Source of the DNA: an uncultured Mollicutes bacterium
GTDB taxonomy: Bacteria > Bacillota_I > Bacilli_A > UBA3375
DNA: 28,587 nucleotides
Assembly: GCA_947313935.1 (NCBI GenBank)
Contig: CAMZNW010000173.1
Span: forward strand, 1-28,587
Direction: 5' to 3'
Part shown: piece by piece, positions 17,068 through 28,420 of the stretch
Position numbering within the stretch: position 1 is the first letter of the stretch
Layout: each line of letters opens with the position of its first letter
Notes under the pieces: generated by a model
Databases searched by the model: none
What the model was told of the DNA's origin: nothing
What the model saw: only the letters and a program-made list of their open reading frames with translations
Made by a program: the position numbers and the translations under genes

Positions 17068-19024
17068 TTATATAGATGAAATGATTTCTTATGATAAGAA
17101 ATTTATCCCAGACTTCACAAAAATATATCAACAAGTTGGTGAATCTAATGCTTCAAAAATAAAAACTTTAAAATCTCATATAATCCCTAGGTCATTATTT
17201 AATTATCTAAAGGTATATGATATTGATTTTGGTGATGAAAGTTTTTGAAAAGAATATTTCACTACAGACAGTAAAGATAAAGAAGTTATTTGTGATTTAT
17301 GCACAAGAAATAATAAGCATTCAAAAATGTTTAGAGTTGAAGGGAAACCTACAATTTATAAATGCTCCGAGTGTGGTGTCCATAAAAACACATTTCAATT
17401 TACTAACTTTCAACGTTTTATCTGAAGTTTAGATACACAAATAGTATATGCATTTACAACAGTTGGGACTGGAAAAACAACAGGGAATATTAATGGACTT
17501 GTTGCAATGGGGATGAGATTTAGTGATCAAAAAATGTTAATTGTGACACCAAATAATAAATTAGCTATTGATAGTTATTTAGAAGTTATTAGTGCTATTC
17601 CTAACAATTTAATAAGTTCATCAGATAAACAAGCAAGATTAATAACACTAATAAATGGAACTACATTTTCATTTTTCATTGCTAATAAAGCAAAAAAGGC
17701 TGAAGATTTTAAATCTTTCAACTTCACTGCTGCGTTAGTAATAGAAGGTTCAACAGACATTTATTGAGAACCACAAGAAAATTTTAATGGTCAAACACTT
17801 CTAGATTTAGTTGTTGATAGGGTTAGAAAGGCAACAACAGGAACATCAATGCTATTATATTCAAATAGTGGTGATCCAATTCATAAACCAACATCTGTTA
17901 ATAATATTGATGTTAGTACACAACCATTGATGTCAATTTATAACCATAATAAAATAATTATTGAAGTAAATCCAAAAGATATTGAAATGTTTAGTAGAAT
18001 TATTAATAGAGTTAATAGAGTGTATATTTCAAAAACAGCAAAAGATGTTGATTACACTATTAAACTTATAAACGATGTTTATGAACCACCTGATGGAAGT
18101 GTTATAAAAACGGGAACAATAGTTATTGCAACTACTTTTGATAACCCTAATTATAGGTATTTTTCACCATCATATATAACTTCTTTAGAACAAAAAGCAG
18201 AGAATGAACAAAAGTTCAATGAGATTGCTTATGCTTCATTTAAGTCATTAAAACTATCGTTATTTAACAATATTGATGCACACATGCGCTCTACAAAAGA
18301 TGTTTTAATGGAAAGAGGGCTAGAAAATATCAATGTTATTATTGCAATAGACCCCGGAGGTCATGATCCATTCGGAATGGCTGTAATGTTATACTGAGAT
18401 TATGGAAGAGGAAATGTTACTTATCACATCTATAAAAGTTTTCAAAGTGAAATGAGACAAAGTTTCAACTACTTAACATATCAAAATGAAATAGAAAATG
18501 TTAAAATTGAATTAGAAATGTATGGAATATTCAAAGAACCAGATATAATATTCGATAGTAGTTACTGAAACAAAAACCAAGAAGAAAGTTCAATTGTTAA
18601 TAATAAAGGAGAATCAATAATGACTTCTGCTGCAGAAATAATGATGGAAAATACAGGTTATTTACTTCATAAGGCAATTAAGGGTAAAGGTTCTGTATGG
18701 AATGGTATTAATGATCTTGCTAATCTTTTTAATGAAAACTTATTAACTATTGATGCTATTAATAACGAACTAGCAATAAGTGTATTTAAGATAATAACTA
18801 AAGAAAAACTTGAAGATGGTTATAGGGAAATTAAAAAAAATGATCATGTTACAGACGCTATTAGATATTTATTCCAAAATGAAATAATAACTAATCTTAG
18901 AGCAATGCAACTTATTACTAATATGGACTTTATTAATAAAAGAAAGCAAAATTTTATGTTGCCACAAAAAAACAAAAAAAGAAAGCATGATAGTAAAAAT
19001 TATAAAAAACTTTTTAGAAGATAA
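17030..19024 (+). CDS. terL: Terminase large subunit (ATPase plus nuclease), 664 aa
   Basis: This is the DNA-packaging motor. ATG 17030, inside the previous gene, follows AAAGGGGTG. A zinc-ribbon-like motif (CDLC at 88-91 and CSEC at 112-115) precedes the motor. Walker A is TVGTGKTT with K149. The Walker B candidate is AALVIEGS with E239. A TTGTSMLLYSNSGDP stretch looks like the ATPase coupling motif (about 270-283). The RNase H-like nuclease has IAIDPGG (D441), IIFDSSYW (D509) and HVTDAIRYLF (D609), giving the expected three acidic residues. A strongly basic tail ends the protein (KKRKHDSKNYKKLFRR). Trp codons are mostly TGA with one TGG (SVWNG). It is last in the plus-strand operon, followed by a strong terminator and convergent genes. 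Confidence 0.9.
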
Positions 19025-19050
19025 AAAAGCACCAAAATAGGTGCTTTTTT
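19025..19050. terminator. Two-way intrinsic terminator after terL
   Basis: AAAAGCACC (19025-19033) pairs with GGTGCTTTT (19040-19048), with A-rich flank on one side and T-rich on the other, so it can end transcripts from either strand. It starts 1 nt after the terL stop. Confidence 0.88.
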
Positions 19051-19107
19051 GCGCGAGCTTTTAAAGAGGTAAAAATTGTTTATATGCAAGAAACTTCTTT
19101 CCTACAT
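19025..19107 (-). ncRNA. Candidate small RNA, about 80 nt, antisense side of the convergent gap
   Basis: An extended -10 on the minus strand (TG-A-TATAAT, 19122 down to 19114) predicts a start near 19107. The transcript would run through the gap and end on the two-way terminator hairpin, giving roughly 80 nt with no ORF. It contains a C/U-rich stretch (ACCTCTTT) complementary to an AAAGAGGT, which is Shine-Dalgarno-like. Promoter plus terminator is the only evidence, so this is a candidate. Confidence 0.35.
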
Positions 19108-19113
19108 ATATAT

Positions 19114-19122
19114 ATTATATCA
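19114..19122 (-). promoter_or_regulatory. Minus-strand extended -10 (TG-A-TATAAT) in the convergent gap
   Basis: Same consensus as the other promoters, pointing towards the end of terL with no protein gene in front of it. Confidence 0.5.
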
Positions 19123-19127
19123 TAGAA

Positions 19128-19150
19128 ATAGTCACCTAACTGGTGACTAT
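19128..19150 (-). terminator. Hairpin after the giant minus-strand gene
   Basis: ATAGTCACC and GGTGACTAT form a perfect 9-bp stem with a 5-nt loop, 4 nt past the TAA stop. On the minus strand only a short TTTCT follows, so it is a weak terminator or an mRNA 3'-end stabiliser. Confidence 0.6.
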
Positions 19151-19153
19151 CTA

Positions 19154-22100
19154 TTATGATATTAAGTCTATTTTTGTAGGAGAGTACCCTAAAATTGGCA
19201 ATGCCTTTTCAAATGCTAATCTTCTTTCTTTACTTGTTGATATGCCATCCATGTATCTTTCAAAAAAGTAAATAGCTTGTTTTAATTTTTTTACTCTTTC
19301 ATCAGACATGTCTTCTTCTTTTAAAATACCAGAGAATAATATTGATAGTTCTTTAGGGACTGTTAAGTCACCATCATCCATTGCTTTATTAATCTTTCTA
19401 ACTGTTTCTATTGGTGCTTTATACATTCTTGGTGCAAAAATATCATAAAATTGATCTAATTTGCTATCATATGTGTTACCAAAGAATAAATTAACATTCC
19501 CAGCAGCAGAAGAAATGAAATATTTAATAATCGGATTAGAACTATTAAAGATATCATTAATCATATTACTATCATTAAGAATAAAGTGTGCAACACCCAT
19601 TGCTGGAACAGGATTCTTCATGTATAACACTTTATCTCCTCCAACTTTGAATGGTATCATTTGATTATTTGTTGCTCATTCTGATTTGTCTTTATCATCT
19701 ATTCCTTGATTTATAGACATATTTTTAATTATTCTTTGGTATTTGTATAAACCTCTAAAATCAAGATTTTTCATTCTTCTTAGATTTTGAATAAAATTAA
19801 TTTTCATAAAGTTATAAAATGGAAATATTCTTGCCATAAAGTTTCTTTCAAACTTATTCAAGTCAGTTCCATCAAAATGACTTTGTCTTATAATTCTTGT
19901 TGTATTTGATGAACCATATTCAGTATAATCATCATGTGCTATTTTTTCTTTAATTTCATTTACTATCTTTTTGTCAGTTTTAGAAAGTTCTTCTTCAAGA
20001 GCTGTAAATGAATCAATTTTCTTATTTAACATCTTACCAGTTGTTTTCATTCTTTTTAGATTAATATCATATAATAATCCTAGTTTTGATTCATCTGTTG
20101 ATCTTGTTGCTTTGTTAAAAATAGCATTTGTATATTTAGAGACAAAGTTTTCTTTTGTTAAACCTAAACTAGTTAATTGTTTAGAAACTTCAGGATATCT
20201 TTGTTGTAGTTCTTCAAAGGTTATTGTCCCTCTGGCTAAATCTTTTTCAAAACCAGCAGTTTTTGCAAATTGTGTTATTTTATTTGATAACATACTATCA
20301 AGGAAATCATTTGAACCAACACCAACTTTTTTTGAGTCTTTTCAGAAAAGATAAGACTCATATGGTGTCATTTGTTGTGCTCTACCGCTCTTATAGTTAT
20401 TTGGATGAGGAACTCTGTTTCCATTATGATGTTTTAATTCAAGTTTAAGATTTTCATATTTATCTGGATTTTTCTTTAATTCTTTACCAAATTCTGTGTA
20501 AACATCTTCTAAAACAGTGTTTGGGTGTTTTAATTGATATGCTTTATTAAATTTATCAAATGTTACACTCATCTCATCAACCATGTTATGAAGCTTTGTT
20601 CCGTTTAACTTCATTGTAATTGCTTTTCCCATACTTCCAGTATTAAAGTATGCTTCAGTTATATTTCCAACCATATTTTTAAACAAGAATGCTGGGCTAG
20701 CTAATGTAAATTTCTTGAATCATGTAGTAGCTCTATCATATTCACGTAATATTTTTGACGGTTCTTCATATTTAACTTTTTGTTTATCCATTATTTCAAA
20801 TAATTTCTTATCAATATAAAAGTTTTTATTATCAACAGATGAATCTATTTTTCTTTTTAATTTATCTAATTCACCGTTAAATTGTTGCATAACTTTATTA
20901 ACAGCTTCGTCTTTAGTAAAATTTTTTATTTCCCCATGGTAGTTCCCAGTTGACCCTGTTGCTCCTAAAGAAATAAATTCTTCTAACTTTGATTTTAATC
21001 ATGAACTAGAAACTTTTTCAAACCTATCTTTATCTCTTGCAAAAATGTCTTCTGCTACTTTAATAGCATTATTTTTAAATAAATCTCATATACCAGTAAC
21101 TTCATTAACAACACCCATTGCATTTTCAATAGCTCTAAAGTTTGTAACAATATTATTTTCTAAAAATAGATTACCTTCTGAAAAATCTCTCTTCGTATAC
21201 ACTCTATTATTATCAATCTTAGGATTAAACATAAGATCTTCGATAGGTTTATCCATAATTTTTAAAATACCTGTTTTTAATTCTTCATCTAATTCACCAA
21301 CTTGCTCAATCTTTTTGCTAATATCATCTGTTTTTAAAGTTGATAAAATATCTTTTCTGATTGTTTTTACATCACTCATTTTTGTTGATTCACTAATATT
21401 AAATAAATCTTTTATTGTTTTTTCATACTGAGCACTTGGTAATTCATTTAAGTATTTTGTAATTAAGTCTGTAATGTTGACTGATTTATAATGTTTCAAT
21501 AACTTTGTGAACTCTTGCTTCCCATCTTTTTGTAATTTTTGAACTATCCCTGAAGGAGAAAGTTTAAGAGTATTATTGGATATTGCTTTTATCATTTCTT
21601 CCTTGCTTGCTCACTTATTTTTATTTCTTGCACGGATATAAGGTTCATAACCTTCATATCTTATGATATTATTTATAAACTGTTCAACCCTATTTTCAGA
21701 TACACCAGATGTAAATAAATCATTAATATTAGAAACAGATCCAACAATATTACCTTCACTAAGTTTTTTACTAAAAGGATCATTACCAACTCTTTTTTTC
21801 TTCTTACCTGAAGATGTTATCTTTATTTTTTTCTCCTTATCTAATAAATTTGGATTTATAACCTTTGCTTGATAGTTTCCTTTTGTTCCTCACATCTCTT
21901 TATTAACTAAATCGCTGTAACTATTTTGTTTATCTTTAATTAATTTAATAATTTGTTGTGGTGTAACTGATTTAATTTCATTTTTTAATTCATCACTAAT
22001 TCCATTACCGAAGCTATCAACAAATTCTCCAATTGTTCTAGAATCTAATGATATATTATTCCCTATTATTGAATCATAAACTATTGATGAAGAAAGACTT

Positions 22101-25100
22101 TTAGCCGCATTAAGTTGAGAAACAAGCTCCTTAAGCTTTTTATTATAAATTAAGTTAGTCCCACCTCCAAGATTAATTAGAGATTTAGCTCCTTCTATTA
22201 TTCCTTTATTAACGACAGGTATTGTTCCTGATTCTACTAAATCAACAGGACTTATTCCAATGATTGATTCAACAGTATCAAATAATATTTTAGCTTCTGG
22301 TGTTAATTCACCATTTATCCCTTTTGCGTAGTTAATATTGGTAAAGTGTTTCATATTATCAGTAGCATTATCAATATTAATAAACCTTTTAAGAATTCTT
22401 TTTTGGATTAACAACTCTCTTTCATCTTGTGTTATTGCTTTTGCTTTACTTGCTTTAAATAATTCTTTTTCACTAGTTTTTTCTTTGATATCACTCAATT
22501 CGTTTTTTCAATCTGATTTTATGTCTTTTGTACTAACTGGTTGTTTTGTATAAACATTATTTAAGTCATTTCAAAATACACCATCAGTTTTGTTTTTACC
22601 AGTTCTTATTTCACTTATTGTCTTCTTTAAGTTTTCAAAGAATCCAAGATCATCAATAGAGCTATTTAATTTCTCTACAAGTTGACCAAATTTAGTATTA
22701 TTACCTGTTGATTTAAGTGCTTCTTTATACATATCACCAATTTTAGATAAATCATCTTTCATACTGTCTGTTTCAGATTTTAACTCTTTTTCATACACTT
22801 TTAATACATTTTTTAAATCATTGATATCTGATTTAGTAGGATTATTATTTGTTAATGATTCCATTAATGTTGCTATTTGTTTATCGTTAAGATCATCAAC
22901 ACTATTTACTGTTTCATCATTGAATAGGTTAGTAAAATGTTCATCAAGAGAGTAGCTTCTTCCTTTACCAATATCACTAATACTATTTGCTTCTATATAC
23001 TTTGAAGCGATGTGGTCAAAAGATTTTTCCACATTTCCTAACTCATCAAATAATTTAATTGCATCCATATGATGTAATTGTGACTTTTTCAAGAAACCTT
23101 GTGTTTTTGTTAGTTTTGTTTCAATTTTTTTAAGTATTGTATTTCATTCATTTTTATCAACTTTTAGTTGAGATAACCCTATTTTTGTTAATAATGTTTG
23201 CAATTCCATAAAATCTATTTGTTGTTTTCTTAAAATAGATGCATCGCTGTTAAAGAACTTAGTAACTCTATCATTAATTCCATCAAACTCATCACTAATA
23301 TTACTAATTGAATCTTTTAAAGCGATAGTTCTTTCATCAGTAGTACCAATATTTTCTAGTTCTTTTGATACTTCATTAATTTCATCATGAATTGTGTCTA
23401 TGGTTTTTGTTAAATCTGCATTTTTAAAATATAAGTTGTCTCTTCTTTTTAAATATGAAACATTTGTTCTTAGTTCTTTAGTTCTTTTTATTAAATCATC
23501 TGATGATTTAATACCTGCTAATTTCATATCTTGCTCAAGGTCTTTTAATCTATCAAAAAGATTATCTACACTATCACCAAAGTTTGTTGATTTAAAGAAT
23601 TTATCTATTCTTTCTCTTTGATTTTTTGTAGAATTATTTTTAATATAATCACTATTAATATCACCAGTTACTTCACTTTTTGATTTTTCAAAGTCATTTA
23701 AACTATCATTTCAAAACTTAATGTCTTCAGGATCAACATTTTCTTGTTTTGAAAGTTTCTTAATTTCCTTTTTAGCATCTTTAATAGCATTATTAAATAC
23801 TTTTTCTCTTTGAGATTGTGTTTTTAAATTATTAATAACACTTAAATCTTCAGATATTTTATTAAGTTCAACATTTATTTCTCTTGCTGTTTTTTGATCT
23901 ATTAATGGTGAATTAACTTTTAATTTACTTAAATCTTCAAAGTCTTTATTAAGACTATTTATTTCTTTTTTGAAAGCTGCCTTATTAAGATAAATTTGAT
24001 TCATATTATAATCAAAATGTCGCATCAATACTTCTTGTTGTTCTTTTATTAATTTGTGTGCTTGTCTAAGGATAGATTCATCTTTTGAAAGTAAGAAATT
24101 AGGCATCGCTTCTTTATCTTTATTTTGTCAATGTTTTACAGCTTGTAGGTCTTCAAGATCTGTTCATAATTTTTCATACTTTGTTGTTTCTTTGAATAAT
24201 TTTTTAAATTGTTTGCTTTTAATTCCTTTTCCTTTTTCTTCTTTTAAAGATAGTAATTCCTTTCTTAAAGAACCTAATTTACTCTTTACTAAATCATTAA
24301 TTGTTCCAACTTGTTTAGATGCTTGTAATTCTTTTGTCAAAGTTTTATATAAAGGATTATCAATAACATTTTTAAAAATTGTTTTTTCTAACTCTTTTTG
24401 GTCAACAAAAGCATTTGATCTCATTGCAAGTAAAACTTGTTCAGTCATTTGTTCCGGAGATAACGCATAAAATGTTGTCCCAACATTTCCAAGTTCTTCA
24501 CCATGTAATTTCTTAATTACATCTAAGAATGATATTTTTTGTGGCACTTCACTCGCTCTAAATAAATCCTTATTTAAAGCACTTATCATTTCAAATTTTC
24601 CTTGATCATTTTTTCAAATGTTTCCAACATTATGAAGTAATATTGCATCATTATCAAAAGATTCTTTTGGTAATAAAGTGCTTAATGTTTCTGAAGTTGA
24701 AGGAAGTTCTCTAAAAAACTCAGCGTCATCTTCAGATAGAGCTTTTTCTATTCTTGAAACAATTGATTTATTTACTTCATTCATAACACTATTAACTTTA
24801 GTTTTAGCTGTTGAAAACACTGTCTTATTTTCATAAAAAGAATCTTTTAGAACTCTAGCTTGTTTTCTTACTGTTTGTTTATATTTTTTTATTCCTTTTT
24901 TGTATATATAAAACTCTTTAGGAGATATCTCATTAACAGTATTAAAAATCCTTCCTTTTAATACTTTTTCATTAACAACACCAACTTCAGAGAGAACATC
25001 ACTAATTTTTTCTAAAGGAATGTCTTTAAATAACTCAGTGGAATCAATTGCACTAAATGCTTTTCTTCCGTTCTTAAGGTTATAGTGCATTGATCCAATA

Positions 25101-25768
25101 GTTCCTCCAACTTTTGCAATCATTTTTGTAGTCATGTTTGAAGCTGCTAAGGCATCAAAACCAGCTGCAACTGGATCTAAAAACCCAAGAGTTATTAATG
25201 GTATTGAACCAATAATTAATCTAGATAGGCCTGATCAATTAGAAACATCACCATTACCTGTGAAAATAGAATGCATTAATGAAGAACCACTTATAATTTG
25301 TTCTCCTTCTTTATCTTCTTTACTTGATCAACCATATCTAATTCCTTCACCAATTCTTTCAAATATATTACCATCAAAATTATCATCATTATAAGCAACG
25401 ACTCCTTGAAGACCACCGATTATTGAATTAAAAGGTTTATTAAGATCATCAAGAAGTTTAATAATAAAGTTTCTATCTTGTTTTTCCTTCTTTTTTGCAG
25501 CCTCTTCGGCAATTTTTTGTTGTTCACTTTGCTTTTGTGTTGTAACAAGTGTTTTTGATACAGCGATATCATTATTTAATTTTTCTTTCAATTGGTCTTC
25601 TTCTGACTTAGTACTAATATAATCATTAACATTTTTTTTAGCAATGTTAGGTGGATTAAATTTGTTTTCTTCTACATTTGAAGCAACTAAAGAATCAAGA
25701 TTACTATTGATTGATTTGTTATAATTTTTTAATTGATTTGTTAGTTTGTTTTTTCTTTCAAATTCCAT
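19154..25768 (-). CDS. Giant virion-type protein, 2204 aa
   Basis: One uninterrupted frame of 2205 codons if TGA is Trp. ATG 25768 follows GAAAGGAATAAAAA. The N-terminal ~145 residues are charged. Residues ~180-210 are hydrophobic and Gly/Ala-rich (RLIIGSIPLITLGFLDPVAA), a possible membrane-inserting segment. Residues ~220-1300 are long Lys/Glu/Asp/Leu-rich helices with coiled-coil character. Near the C-terminus, TTWFKKFTLASPAFLFKN (from about residue 1677) and IFPFYNFMKINFIQNL (1981-1996) resemble, from memory, the W-K..L..P.F..N and PF..W...N motifs of large phage polyvalent or internal virion proteins. No lysozyme, protease or polymerase motif was found. It is the last gene of an operon with the 541-aa protein (14 nt gap). 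Most likely it is a DNA-ejection or internal virion protein; a tape-measure role is an alternative. Confidence 0.8.
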
Positions 25769-25782
25769 TTTTTATTCCTTTC

Positions 25783-27408
25783 TTATATGATAGTTAAATC
25801 ATTATTTTTAACTTTATTATTCATTAATGAAGCATAGGTCTTTGTCCCTTCTCTTGACCCATTTAAACCAGAACCAAATAATTTTGAAAAACTTATTTCT
25901 GGTGATACATATTCAACTTTACTATACCTTTTTGTTAAAGATTCCATAGCATCATTTATTTCTTCTGGAGTTTCCTCTACTCTAATAGTATTTTTAGAAA
26001 CAGGGTTATTAACTGTTGAAATGCTACTATTAACATCATAATAATATGTATTTTGTAGTTCTTCTTTAACAAGTTTATTTATCATTTCATTATTTTTATT
26101 AGTTTTTTGATAAATAGGTCCTTTGTCTACTTGTTGATTTGCTTCTTCTATTTTTGTTTTTTGATCAATAGTATCAATGATACTATTTGTTATCTCAACA
26201 CTAAATTCATCTAAAGTATTATTTGTCTCATTAATATTATTCTTAATATTATTAATATGATTACTACTTTCACTAATATTAATATTATGCTTGCTCTCAT
26301 TGTAAGTATCATTAATAATATCTTCATTAATCCCTGATGAAGAAGATACTAATTTTATTGAGTCACTAGGTGAAATACTACTGAAATCAACATCATCAAT
26401 GAAGCTATCAAACTCATCTCCTTTTCCACCTCCAAAAAGACCTTCGCCTTTATCTTTTATTAAAGCAGCTGTTTCATTTAAAGATTTTCAAGGGTCATCA
26501 GAACCAAATATAGATCCTCCAATTCCAAGTACAATATCAACAACCCATACTAATGGATTTGTCGCTATTGCTACCATTTCTAAAAAGTCAGTTGTATTAC
26601 TTCAAGCTCTTCCTCATCAACCTTTTTCTGAAAATTTTCTTGCTTTTTCATCGATGAAAGAATTTGCTCATTCATCACTAATTCCACCAATAAGTGTTCC
26701 ATTATCATATCTTTTATAATCACTACTATCATATAAAAGTCCCATATTATCATAACTAGTAAATTCATTTATCTTATCAAATGCAGTTTCTCATTTATCC
26801 ATATCTTTTTTGTTAAGACTATATTTCTCTTTCACTATCTTACCAAGTTCTTCACCTAGTCTTGGTGATTGAATAACATCACCAACCATTTCACCATAAT
26901 TACTTACTGATGCTGCTATTGAACTTTTATTTTTAGATTGTTTACCAATAAATTTATTAATGGAATTATTTAGTGCTCTATCTATTTCTAGCGCTTGATT
27001 ATTATCAAGAGAGTTATGAATAAAGTTCATCTGTGCTTTTTGTGTGAATATCTTTTGAGAATCTTTTACACCTGTAGCAATCGCTTGATCTTTGGCACTC
27101 AAAAGATCATCCCTAAAAGAATCATTTATTCTTTTAACTTTATCACCGAGTGATCCAAGATCATTTTGAGCTAATGCTTTTGATAATGCATCCATCATTT
27201 TTCAGGCCTCTTCTGTTTGTTTTTCACCGGCTTTACCTTGTTTTCCACCAATTATTTCTGCTTGTGTTTTTGATGTTGGTATCACTGTTGAATTTTTGTC
27301 CTTGTTTGCCTCTCCTTTACTACTATTGTTTTTAGTTGATGAGTAGTTTCCGCTACTATTATTATCCTTTTTTAGCAATTCTGCATTGCTTTTATTATCA
27401 TTTTCCAT
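25783..27408 (-). CDS. Hypothetical virion-associated protein, 541 aa
   Basis: The frame is open from ATG 27408 to TAA 25783 through several TGA Trp codons, plus one TGG in PLVWVV. Residues 1-70 are Asn/Ser/Lys-rich and disordered-looking. Residues ~70-200 are helical. EKGWWGRAW precedes a hydrophobic, Gly-rich segment near 277-302 (EMVAIATNPLVWVVDIVLGI), resembling a membrane-active or packed hydrophobic helix. A Gly-rich loop (GLFGGGKGDEF) and a Ser/Asn-rich C-terminal half follow. No known family is recognised. It is co-transcribed with the 2204-aa protein, which carries a similar hydrophobic segment, so the pair may act together as internal virion or ejection proteins. There is no ribosome binding site: the ATG is about 7 nt past a TATAAT, so the mRNA is probably leaderless. 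Confidence 0.75.
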
Positions 27409-27414
27409 ACTATA

Positions 27415-27423
27415 ATTATAACA
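27415..27423 (-). promoter_or_regulatory. Extended -10 promoter, proximal, predicted leaderless start
   Basis: TG-T-TATAAT on the minus strand with six bases before ATG 27408, so transcription should begin at or beside the start codon. No Shine-Dalgarno sequence is present. Confidence 0.7.
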
Positions 27424-27440
27424 TAAAAACAAAGCTATAA

Positions 27441-27449
27441 ATTATAACA
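27441..27449 (-). promoter_or_regulatory. Extended -10 promoter, distal duplicate
   Basis: TG-T-TATAAT again, 26 bp further upstream. The surrounding ~19 bp (CTATAA(A)TTATAACATAAAA on the plus strand) is repeated at both sites, so the promoter appears duplicated. Confidence 0.65.
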
Positions 27450-27490
27450 TAAAATTCGATTATTTTTATAAAAAATTAATGAACAAACAA

Positions 27491-27517
27491 AAAAAGAGGC
27501 CTAAGTGGTCTCTTTTT
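27491..27517 (-). terminator. Intrinsic terminator after the 86-aa gene
   Basis: On the minus strand AGAGACC pairs with GGCCTCT with one A-C mismatch; the plus-strand RNA would have a G-U pair there instead. A 7-T run follows in the minus direction and T-runs also follow on the plus strand. The TAG stop lies at the loop edge. Confidence 0.65.
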
Positions 27518-27761
27518 CTATTTTTTCTTTGATGATAGCAATATCTAATGTATTTTTATTTATTTTTGTTTCAAGCTTATCATACTTTCTTTCAAACTCA
27601 TCAAACATTTTTTCAAATTTAGCATCACTTCTCAAGCGGTCTTCTTTGATCTCTTTAAGAGTTTCAAAGATTTGGTTTAGCGGATTATACTTTTCATCCT
27701 CTCTAACTTCAATTCTTAGTTCTTGCTTATTAATGTTTTTGTTTTTGTTATTAAAGAACAT
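27501..27761 (-). CDS. Small coiled-coil protein, 86 aa
   Basis: ATG 27761 follows AAGGAG by about 9 nt. The first ~25 residues are Asn/Lys-rich. From about residue 28 to the end the sequence has heptad-like spacing of hydrophobic residues (IFETLKEIKEDRL, then KFEKMFDEFERKYDKLETKI), predicting one long coiled coil. There is no membrane segment, Trp or Cys. Short coiled-coil proteins like this occur in phages as holin accessories or structural adaptors; the XhlA type also has a C-terminal membrane helix, which is missing here. It lies between a 185-aa beta-rich protein and the leaderless operon. It shares heptad style with the small gene at 28421, so the two may be related. Confidence 0.72.
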   Translation of the reverse strand: MFFNNKNKNINKQELRIEVREDEKYNPLNQIFETLKEIKEDRLRSDAKFEKMFDEFERKYDKLETKINKNTLDIAIIKEKIEKETT

Positions 27762-27814
27762 GTTTTTTTTCTCCTTCTCTTCTTCTCTTAAAAATGTCTA
27801 TTTACACATATTAA

Positions 27815-28372
27815 CTATCCTCAAAATGTGATTACATCCTTGTTGTCAACTTTAAAGAATCACATATCTTGTTCAGATTCATGGTAACCAAATGATGCAT
27901 ATCCAACACTTAAATCGAAATTAATTGTGTAGGTGGCTAATCTCGGATAACCACCATCTGTTGCAAAAGAAATATTAGCATAGGCAGTTATTGTTGCACC
28001 AGCTTCTATTTGTGCATCAATATCATTGTTTGTAAAAACAAATGTTGCTACTAAAGCACTACCTGTTACGTTACTTTTATTTGTAACAGTAATCATTCTT
28101 ACTTTTTTAAGTTCTTCAATATCAAAGTCTCATACCGTTGGACCATAAACTTCTGATCCAATAACTTCCTTGATTACTGTTAAATTTGATAGTGTTTGCA
28201 TCTTATCATCTCAATTAACATCATAAACATTTACTCCATCAGCAAACTGTGCTCCACCACCTGCTCCATTAATACTCTTTATAGGAGTCTTAACTCCATC
28301 TATTTCAAAAAATTCAACAACTTCAATTGATTCATTTGATTCATTTTTTAATTCTGTTATTATTTTTTTCAT
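27815..28372 (-). CDS. Beta-rich small protein, possible virion component, 185 aa
   Basis: ATG 28372 follows AAAGGAG; a TTG-started extension upstream lacks a ribosome binding site. The frame reads through TGA Trp codons (VNWDDK, TVWDFD, QDMWFF, TFWG) and ends in TAG at 27815. Most of the sequence alternates in a beta-strand pattern: an N-terminal Glu/Ile region, a Gly-rich loop (INGAGGGAQFADGV), and a Thr/Ala/Asn-rich C-terminal half (ALVATFVFTNNDIDAQIEAG). No signal peptide or cysteine is seen. Such a beta-rich build suits a tail, decoration or head-tail protein, and the gene lies with the probable virion module, but I recognise no specific family. Confidence 0.72.
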
Positions 28373-28398
28373 TTCTTTTCTCCTTTGTAATACCAACC

Positions 28399-28407
28399 AT
28401 CATATCA
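28399..28407 (-). promoter_or_regulatory. Near-consensus extended -10 (TG-A-TATGAT)
   Basis: One mismatch from the window's consensus. It would start RNA near 28392 with a short leader carrying AAAGGAG before ATG 28372. Confidence 0.45.
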
Positions 28408-28420
28408 CTTAATTTTTATT

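Noticed and set aside
19061..19165. Short plus-strand ORF (TTG 19076, about 29 codons) after AAAGAGGT
   Set aside because: TTG start, very short, hydrophobic by chance in AT-rich DNA, and it runs into the end of the giant gene on the other strand.
19461..25394. Numerous plus-strand ORFs of 67-138 codons opposite the giant gene
   Set aside because: They have no ribosome binding sites, are biased to Leu/Ser/Phe as expected for the antisense of Lys/Glu-rich coding sequence, and lie fully inside a continuous 2204-codon frame.
26580..26768. 62-codon minus-strand ORF
   Set aside because: It is in a different frame from the 541-aa protein, which reads through the same DNA with TGA as Trp and is the better supported frame.
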